Assembly: GCA_039815505.1 (NCBI GenBank)
Contig: JBCBZE010000077.1
Coordinates: forward strand, 1 to 11,697
Length of the DNA stretch: 11,697 nt
From: CANLWN01 sp039815505
Lineage (GTDB): Bacteria; Bacteroidota; Bacteroidia; Flavobacteriales; Flavobacteriaceae
Direction: 5' to 3'
Within the stretch, counting starts at the first letter, position 1. Each line of letters opens with the position of its first letter. The position numbers and the translations under genes were made by a program. The notes beneath the pieces were generated by a model. It saw only the letters and a program-made list of their open reading frames with translations. It searched no databases and was not told the origin of the DNA. This document shows positions 6,952-11,697 of the stretch, one piece after another.

Positions 6952-9816
6952 CTACTCTACTTTAAACACTGTTTTTTCCGAAGTTCCATTTCCTGAAACC
7001 TCTATCCGATAGCTTCCTTTGGGGAGATAGGTTTTCCCGTCCTTGGCTTGGTTCAATTTAGTTTTGTTCTTTTTTAGGAAGGCCGCTTTTCCTTTTTTGG
7101 AAAAGGCCATATCATAGGACAATATATTAAAACCTTTATCTGCATCAATTTCCGTCGAACTTACTTCCACTCCATTTTCGGTCATAATTCTTGCCGTAAA
7201 GCTCCCTGCTGTTTGGGTGTAGAACGTAAGGTCCAAACCTGGTGTCTCAGCTTTGATCCAAGAACTCCATGCACCTCCCCAGTTTTTGGAGTGTTTTATG
7301 GTATCTACCTTAAAAACAACTAAATCCTTGGATAAACTTTCCACGGTCGTTTGTTGTAGATGAGCGATATCGGCCTTATAAATGCTACGTCCATGGGTGC
7401 CCGCCAAGAGATGTTTAGCGCTGGACTGTATAACCAAATCATGAACGGCCACATTAGGGATTCCGTTTTGGAACAATTCCCATGAGCCGCCCCGATCGAA
7501 GGAAACATAAACACCATTATCCGTTCCAACGAATAATAAATTTTCATTTTCCGGGTCTTCCACTATGACGTTTACAGGCGAAGTAGGGATATTACCGGAA
7601 ATATTTTTCCAAGTGCTTCCATAATCATCGCTAATATAAATATATGGGGTAAAATCGTCTGATCGGTATCCGTTTAAGGTAACGTACACACGTTCTTTTT
7701 TGTGTTTGGAAGCCGTCACGCGGCTCACCCATAATCCTTTGAGCTTTTCAGAACCGGGCAGATTTTTCCCGATTGATTCCCAACTACCGCCTCCATTTTT
7801 GGTGACTTGTACCAAACCATCATCACTGCCGGTATAAATAAGGCCAAACTTAAAGGGCGATTCCGAAATACTGGTTAAAGTACCATAAGCTACGTTTCCT
7901 TTTTTCCCACCTTGGGTGAGGTCCTTTGAAATCGTTTCCCAATCATCACCCTGGTTTAGGGATCGGTGTAACTTATTACCGCCCAGATAGAGAATGTCCT
8001 GATTGTGCGGGGACAATAAGATAGGTGTTTGCCAATTGAACCGATAAGGTGCTTCCCCCAGTTCATGTTTAGGTTGAATATATTTTCGCTTTTTATGGGC
8101 CAGATCCAAACGAAAGTAATTACCAAATTGATAACCGGTATACACAATATTGGAATTCCTGGAATCTATCTGAACCTGCATACCATCCCCTCCTAAGATC
8201 ATTTCCCAGTTATAATGACCGGTTTGGTGCCATCTGCTATTTTCCTCCGCATTATGGGGCCCCTTCCAAACCCCATTGTCCTGTAGACCACCATATACAT
8301 TATACGGTTCTTCATTATCCACATTTATGGCATAAAATTGACCTACTGATGGCGAATTGTTCTTTATCCAATTGGCTCCGTCATCATAGGAGATATTGAC
8401 ACCGCCATCATTGCCATTGATCAAATGACCCGGAACTTTTGGATTTACCCATAAGGCATGGTGATCGGCATGCACATTATCGCCGTTAATGGACGTCCAG
8501 GTATTACCACCATCTTGGGACTTTATAATGGGAACACCTCCCGTATAGATTTTATCCTTATCATTTGCGTCCACTCTGATCTGGGCAAAATAATATCCAT
8601 AACTATAAAATAGATCATCAATATAGTTTTCGTTCATCTTACGCCACGTAGCTCCCGCATCATCGCTCCTGTAGACTTCGGCTCCAATAACAGGGGTGTC
8701 AAATAAAAGGGAATTCGCGTTTTCCAGGTATTTGGCGAGATCTACAGGTTGTATAGCCCCGTTGCGCACCATTTGCTTTACATTGGCAGCTTTGTATTTT
8801 TCTTGAAAACCATTGGTCTTAAGAAAATCATTTAGTTTTTTATCTTCTAGTTTCAGAAGTGCATCTGAGGACATAGTCTTAAAATCGTCTTTGCTAAGTC
8901 CTTCGAATTTTTTTTCTTTCTCTTTTGTTTTATCCCGCCTAAACTGACTGTCATGGATGGCGTAAACCGTATTTTTATCAAAAACGGCCAAGCCTATACG
9001 TCCTACCCCTTCACCTGTTGGAAAACCGCTTTCTGCGGTAGATACCTTTGTCCAAGTAACACCGCCATCCGTACTCCTGTAGATGCCCGATTCCGAACCA
9101 TTACCTGTAAAATTCCATGCCTTTCTATCCTTTTGCCAAGAAGCGGCATACATCAGATTAAAATTATTGGGATCATGTGCTAAGTCGATGATTCCCGTCA
9201 CATCGCTTATAAATAGTGTTTTTTGCCATGTATTGCCCCCGTCAACGGTTTTGTACACCCCGCGCTCGCCGCTCGGGGAATAAAGATGTCCGGTTACACC
9301 TACAACTACCTCTTTAGGGTTATCGGGATTAATGATGACACGTCCAATATGATGGGAATCCCCTAGTCCCATATGTTGCCATGTCTTCCCTTTGTCCATG
9401 GATTTAAGAACGCCTATTCCGGCATAGGAAGAACGGGAAGCGTTGTTTTCCCCAGTACCTACCCATATGGTTCCTGATTGCCAATCTACGGCAATATCCC
9501 CAACATTTTGAGTTTCAGAACTGTCCATGACCGGCACAAAAGAGGTGCCATTATTTTGTGTATACCAGAGCCCTCCGGAAGCATAACCCACATAAAACTC
9601 CGTAGGATCATTGGGGTTTACATCCAAATCCACTACCCGTCCGCTCATGACGGTAGGGCCAACGTTCTTAAACGGGATGTTTTTGATCAAGGAACTGGTC
9701 GCCATTTTGGTCTTCTGTTCCAAGCCTTCCCAAACAGTTGTTGAAGAAGTAGATGGAATCTGGGCAAAACCCAAAGCACAAAAGATGATGAAAAAAGGGA
9801 AGGAAAGCTGTTTCAT
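6952..9816 (-). CDS. Secreted Asp-box (VPS10/sortilin-like, GH74-like) propeller protein
   Basis: This 954-aa exported protein has a short signal peptide (1-18, hydrophobic FPFFIIFCALGFA, cleavage likely before Q19). There is no lipobox, as the residue before C13 is F. The mature part carries ten Asp-box hairpins of the S/T-x-D/N-x-G-x-x-W type starting at residues 139, 190, 248, 384, 433, 476, 619, 672, 729 and 772. This implies one large or two stacked beta-propellers as in VPS10 and GH74 proteins. A lysine-rich helical insert (about 291-372) breaks the repeats between boxes three and four. The C-terminal region (about 825-954) looks like a beta-sandwich ending in a PKGSYRIEV strand. It resembles the end of T9SS sorting domains but lacks their usual YPNP start. 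The GH74 catalytic acids cannot be assigned, so a glycosidase label would be unsafe. It is first in its cluster. Confidence 0.85.
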   Translation of the reverse strand: MKQLSFPFFIIFCALGFAQIPSTSSTTVWEGLEQKTKMATSSLIKNIPFKNVGPTVMSGRVVDLDVNPNDPTEFYVGYASGGLWYTQNNGTSFVPVMDSSETQNVGDIAVDWQSGTIWVGTGENNASRSSYAGIGVLKSMDKGKTWQHMGLGDSHHIGRVIINPDNPKEVVVGVTGHLYSPSGERGVYKTVDGGNTWQKTLFISDVTGIIDLAHDPNNFNLMYAASWQKDRKAWNFTGNGSESGIYRSTDGGVTWTKVSTAESGFPTGEGVGRIGLAVFDKNTVYAIHDSQFRRDKTKEKEKKFEGLSKDDFKTMSSDALLKLEDKKLNDFLKTNGFQEKYKAANVKQMVRNGAIQPVDLAKYLENANSLLFDTPVIGAEVYRSDDAGATWRKMNENYIDDLFYSYGYYFAQIRVDANDKDKIYTGGVPIIKSQDGGNTWTSINGDNVHADHHALWVNPKVPGHLINGNDGGVNISYDDGANWIKNNSPSVGQFYAINVDNEEPYNVYGGLQDNGVWKGPHNAEENSRWHQTGHYNWEMILGGDGMQVQIDSRNSNIVYTGYQFGNYFRLDLAHKKRKYIQPKHELGEAPYRFNWQTPILLSPHNQDILYLGGNKLHRSLNQGDDWETISKDLTQGGKKGNVAYGTLTSISESPFKFGLIYTGSDDGLVQVTKNGGGSWESIGKNLPGSEKLKGLWVSRVTASKHKKERVYVTLNGYRSDDFTPYIYISDDYGSTWKNISGNIPTSPVNVIVEDPENENLLFVGTDNGVYVSFDRGGSWELFQNGIPNVAVHDLVIQSSAKHLLAGTHGRSIYKADIAHLQQTTVESLSKDLVVFKVDTIKHSKNWGGAWSSWIKAETPGLDLTFYTQTAGSFTARIMTENGVEVSSTEIDADKGFNILSYDMAFSKKGKAAFLKKNKTKLNQAKDGKTYLPKGSYRIEVSGNGTSEKTVFKVE

Positions 9817-9841
9817 ATAAGCGTTGTTTTGATTGGCAGGG

Positions 9842-9873
9842 TGAAGTTATGAATTTGAGAGGGCGATGGCAAA
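9842..9873 (-). promoter_or_regulatory. Probable promoter of the Asp-box protein cluster
   Basis: On the minus strand TTTG (9870-9873) is followed after 20 nt by TAACTTCA (9842-9849). The -33 box is perfect and the spacer equals that of the sdhC promoter. The -7 box matches TAnnTTTG at the TA and the first two T but not at the last two bases. It ends 25 nt before the ATG, which suits a short leader. Position supports it, but the two mismatches leave it moderate. Confidence 0.45.
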
Positions 9874-9905
9874 CCTTTTATTTCATTAAAACTCCATCAA
9901 ACAAC

Positions 9906-9915
9906 AATTCGAATT
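9906..9915. repeat. Palindrome AATTCGAATT
   Basis: A perfect 10-bp palindrome lies just next to the larger hairpin at 9918-9941 and about 75 bp upstream of the predicted start of the minus-strand transcript. It may be half of a compound operator. It is short and AT-rich, so it counts mainly because of its neighbour. Confidence 0.25.
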
Positions 9916-9917
9916 TG

Positions 9918-9941
9918 GCAATTTTTAAAGCTAAAAATTGC
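9918..9941. promoter_or_regulatory. Perfect 10-bp-stem, 4-nt-loop palindrome between divergent genes
   Basis: GCAATTTTTA (9918-9927) and TAAAAATTGC (9932-9941) are exact reverse complements around the loop AAGC. The element lies 57-80 nt upstream of the glycine-zipper gene and about 100 nt upstream of the Asp-box gene. No T-tract follows on either strand, so an intrinsic terminator is unlikely. A dimeric repressor or activator site serving both genes is the simplest reading. Confidence 0.45.
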
Positions 9942-9997
9942 ATTTAGTATTAAAATTTTGTTAATTTATTATTATATAACCAACTAATTCTTTAAAC

Positions 9998-10324
9998 ATG
10001 GAAGAGTATTTACCGTTAATCATTCAATTAGTTACGGGTGCTGTGGGAGGTAACATAGCTGGAAAACTATTAAAAAACCTATCTCTTGGAACCGTGGGGA
10101 ATTCTATTGCGGGGGTCTTGGGAGGCGGTATTGGAGGTCAACTTCTAGGGATGCTTGGAATCGGTGGAGCTGCGGCATCTGGTGTAGATCCGTCTGCAGG
10201 AGCCGAAGCCGTTGCCGGAGGAATGGACTTATCCAGTATTTTGGGCAGTGTTGCCGGCGGTGGTGTCGGGGGTGGCGTGGTCATGGCCATAATTGGTGCT
10301 GTGAAAAAAGCAATTTCAAAATAA
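9998..10324 (+). CDS. Small glycine-zipper hydrophobic protein
   Basis: This 108-aa protein has 28 glycines and no cysteine. It starts MEEYLPLIIQLVTGAVGG without a cleavable signal peptide. Two Gly/Ala-rich hydrophobic stretches, about 28-60 and 81-101, contain stacked G-x-x-x-G type spacings such as GGGIGGQLLGMLGIGG (42-57). They are joined by a more polar linker with DPSAGAE (64-70) and the segment ends in a basic tail KKAISK. Such zippers pack as tight helical hairpins in membranes or in pore-like oligomers. I recall similar unannotated proteins in other Bacteroidota but cannot name a function. It is monocistronic, as the terminator at 10344-10373 follows directly. The divergent neighbour is the Asp-box gene. 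Confidence 0.8.
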   Translation: MEEYLPLIIQLVTGAVGGNIAGKLLKNLSLGTVGNSIAGVLGGGIGGQLLGMLGIGGAAASGVDPSAGAEAVAGGMDLSSILGSVAGGGVGGGVVMAIIGAVKKAISK

Positions 10325-10343
10325 TAGACCAACTTTAAATGGA

Positions 10344-10373
10344 AGAGAGGCCTAGAAATAAGCCTCTTTTTTT
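10344..10373 (+). terminator. Rho-independent terminator of the glycine-zipper gene
   Basis: AGAGGC (10346-10351) pairs with GCCTCT (10362-10367) around a 10-nt A-rich loop, and a run of seven T (10367-10373) follows at once. Further A-T and G-T pairs can extend the foot of the stem. It starts about 20 nt after the stop codon and separates this gene from pepP. Confidence 0.85.
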
Positions 10374-10374
10374 A

Positions 10375-10403
10375 TTGGTCTTGGGTCTAATTGGTTATTT
10401 TTG
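10375..10403 (+). promoter_or_regulatory. Probable pepP promoter
   Basis: TATTTTTG at 10396-10403 is an exact match to the Bacteroidota -7 box TAnnTTTG. A TTG at 10375-10377 lies 18 nt upstream, within the spacing reported for Flavobacterium promoters, although the -33 box is incomplete (ATTG rather than TTTG). Transcription would begin near 10410, about 12 nt before the ATG and just after the terminator of the preceding gene. Confidence 0.55.
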
Positions 10404-10421
10404 GATAAACGCTTTAGACCT

Positions 10422-11697
10422 ATGAAATACCAACAAATAGAACAGCGATTATTTGTAGCAAATCGCACTAAATTTATGGCGCAAATGAAGCCAAAGAGTA
10501 TCGCTGTCTTTAATTCCAATGACATATATCCGATAAGCGCTGATAGTACCATGCCTTTTGAGCAGCATAGGGATATTTTTTATTTAAGCGGTGCCGATCA
10601 GGAGGAAACCATCTTACTCTTATTTCCCGATGCCGTGGACAAGCAACACAAAGAAGTACTATTTGTTCGGGAGACCAACGAGCATATCGCTGTTTGGGAA
10701 GGAGAAAAATTGACCAAGGAAAAAGCAAAGCAAGTTTCCGGGATACCCACCATTTATTGGCTATCGGATTTTGACAAGGTCTTTTTTGATCTTATGACAG
10801 AAGCAGAAATCATTTATTTCAATACCAATGAGCATTATCGACAATCCGTAGAGACACAGACTCGGGAAGATCGCTTTATCCTAAAATGTAAAGCAGATTT
10901 TCCAGCACATCAGTATGCTAAAAGCAATCCCATTCTTCAGCAGATCAGAGGGGTTAAGGAAAAAGAGGAAATAGCTTTAATGCAACAAGCTTGCAACATT
11001 ACGGAAAAGGGTTTTCGTAGGATTTTAGGTTTTGTAAAACCCAATGTGTGGGAATACGAAATAGAGGCCGAGTACTTGCACGAGTTTATACGTAACCGAT
11101 CCAAGGGATTTGCTTATACACCTATTATAGCATCGGGCAACAATGCCAATGTATTGCATTATATTGAGAATAACCAACAATGCATGGACGGTGATTTACT
11201 GTTAATGGATGTTGCTGCGGAATACGCCAATTATTCCAGTGATATGACACGGACTATTCCGGTAAATGGCAAATTCACTGCCCGACAAAAGGAAGTATAC
11301 GAAGCTGTGCTTAGGGTGAAGGACGAGGCTACCAAAATGCTGGTTCCTGGAACCCTTTGGGCGGAATATCATAAGGAAGTAGGTAAAATTATGACCTCCG
11401 AACTCTTGGGCTTGGGACTTTTGGACAAGGCTGATGTGCAAAACGAGGACAAAGATTGGCCTGCCTACAAAAAATACTTTATGCACGGAACCAGTCACCA
11501 TATTGGTCTGGATACCCATGACTATGGGGAATTAAAAAAACCCATGAAAGCGGGGATGGTATTTACGGTAGAACCGGGCATTTATATTCCCAAGGAAAAA
11601 ATAGGCATCCGTATCGAGGACGATGTGGTTATCCAAGAAAATGGCGAACCGTTTAATCTAATGCGTAATATTCCCATTACGGTAAAGGAAATAGAGG
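10422..11697 (+). CDS. pepP: Xaa-Pro aminopeptidase (aminopeptidase P), 3' end outside window
   Basis: This M24B metallopeptidase removes an N-terminal residue that precedes proline. The frame is open for 425 codons without a stop and runs off the window edge. The family is usually about 430 aa, so only a few residues are missing. The N-terminal domain (about 1-170) has the MPFEQHRDIFYLSGADQEE pattern at 44-62. In the pita-bread catalytic domain the five metal ligands are D263 (LMDVAAEY), D274 (SSDMTR), H359 (HGTSHHIG), E384 (VEPGIY) and E399 (RIEDDV). Supporting histidines H355 and H366 (THD) have the spacing seen in E. coli PepP. All catalytic residues are present, so it should be active. 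There is no signal peptide, which indicates a cytosolic enzyme. It has its own promoter after a terminator. Confidence 0.95.
   Translation, partial: MKYQQIEQRLFVANRTKFMAQMKPKSIAVFNSNDIYPISADSTMPFEQHRDIFYLSGADQEETILLLFPDAVDKQHKEVLFVRETNEHIAVWEGEKLTKEKAKQVSGIPTIYWLSDFDKVFFDLMTEAEIIYFNTNEHYRQSVETQTREDRFILKCKADFPAHQYAKSNPILQQIRGVKEKEEIALMQQACNITEKGFRRILGFVKPNVWEYEIEAEYLHEFIRNRSKGFAYTPIIASGNNANVLHYIENNQQCMDGDLLLMDVAAEYANYSSDMTRTIPVNGKFTARQKEVYEAVLRVKDEATKMLVPGTLWAEYHKEVGKIMTSELLGLGLLDKADVQNEDKDWPAYKKYFMHGTSHHIGLDTHDYGELKKPMKAGMVFTVEPGIYIPKEKIGIRIEDDVVIQENGEPFNLMRNIPITVKEIE

Noticed and set aside
8908..8915. A8/T8 run in the Asp-box gene as a phase-variation tract
   Set aside because: It encodes part of a lysine-rich segment in AT-rich DNA and lies far from the start. 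Nothing else points to slippage.
6952..9816. Asp-box protein as a sialidase or GH74 xyloglucanase
   Set aside because: Asp boxes are structural and shared by many propellers. I could not place the catalytic acids or the sialidase arginine triad.
9940..9990. Promoter for the glycine-zipper gene
   Set aside because: AAATTTTG at 9953-9960 is one mismatch from the -7 consensus, but there is no -33 TTTG at a suitable distance. A promoter must exist but cannot be placed.
10138..10332. Minus-strand frame rich in Pro/Ala opposite the glycine-zipper gene
   Set aside because: Proline runs are the expected antisense of glycine codons. The plus-strand gene has a sensible start and a terminator behind it.
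10510..11519. Minus-strand frames of 72 and 105 codons inside pepP
   Set aside because: Both are shadows of a 425-codon open frame with all five metal ligands of aminopeptidase P.

Overview
The window looks like ordinary chromosome from a marine-type member of the Flavobacteriaceae (phylum Bacteroidota). The evidence is AT-rich DNA, starts without Shine-Dalgarno motifs (A-rich leaders instead), an exact match to the Bacteroidota housekeeping promoter (TTTG, 20-bp spacer, TAnnTTTG), an sdhC-sdhA-sdhB operon with a di-haem cytochrome b558-type SdhC, and several proteins that read like flavobacterial families. No phage, transposase, integrase, tRNA, rRNA or CRISPR array was seen.

Layout. (1) Positions 1-2856, minus strand: the respiratory complex II operon sdhC-sdhA-sdhB. 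Only the first 30 codons of sdhB are in the window. (2) Positions 2857-3133: a divergent intergenic region with a strong sdhC promoter and two inverted repeats that could be operators. (3) Positions 3134-4967, plus strand: rimK, an ATP-grasp alpha-L-glutamate ligase, overlaps a zinc-dependent acylase/carboxypeptidase of the succinylglutamate desuccinylase/aspartoacylase family. (4) Positions 4994-9816, minus strand: a four-gene cluster. In transcription order it holds a secreted Asp-box (VPS10/sortilin-like) propeller protein of 954 aa, a DUF2721 membrane protein, a small TfoX N-terminal-domain-like protein and a multi-pass acyltransferase of the DUF1624/HGSNAT-like family. (5) Positions 9817-9997: a second divergent intergenic region with a perfect 10-bp-stem palindrome. 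(6) Positions 9998-10324, plus strand: a 108-aa glycine-zipper protein followed by a clear intrinsic terminator. (7) Positions 10375-11697, plus strand: a promoter and an almost complete Xaa-Pro aminopeptidase (pepP) running off the window edge.

How the genes work together. SdhCAB passes electrons from succinate to menaquinone. RimK and the zinc hydrolase are translationally coupled and may act on the same glutamyl-modified substrate in opposite directions; this is inference. The envelope cluster combines one exported protein, two membrane proteins and one cytosolic protein, and I see no common pathway for them. Nothing here is a clear new defence, mobile or biosynthetic system. The items most worth a second look are the ligase/hydrolase pair, the glycine-zipper protein and the palindromes in the two divergent promoter regions.
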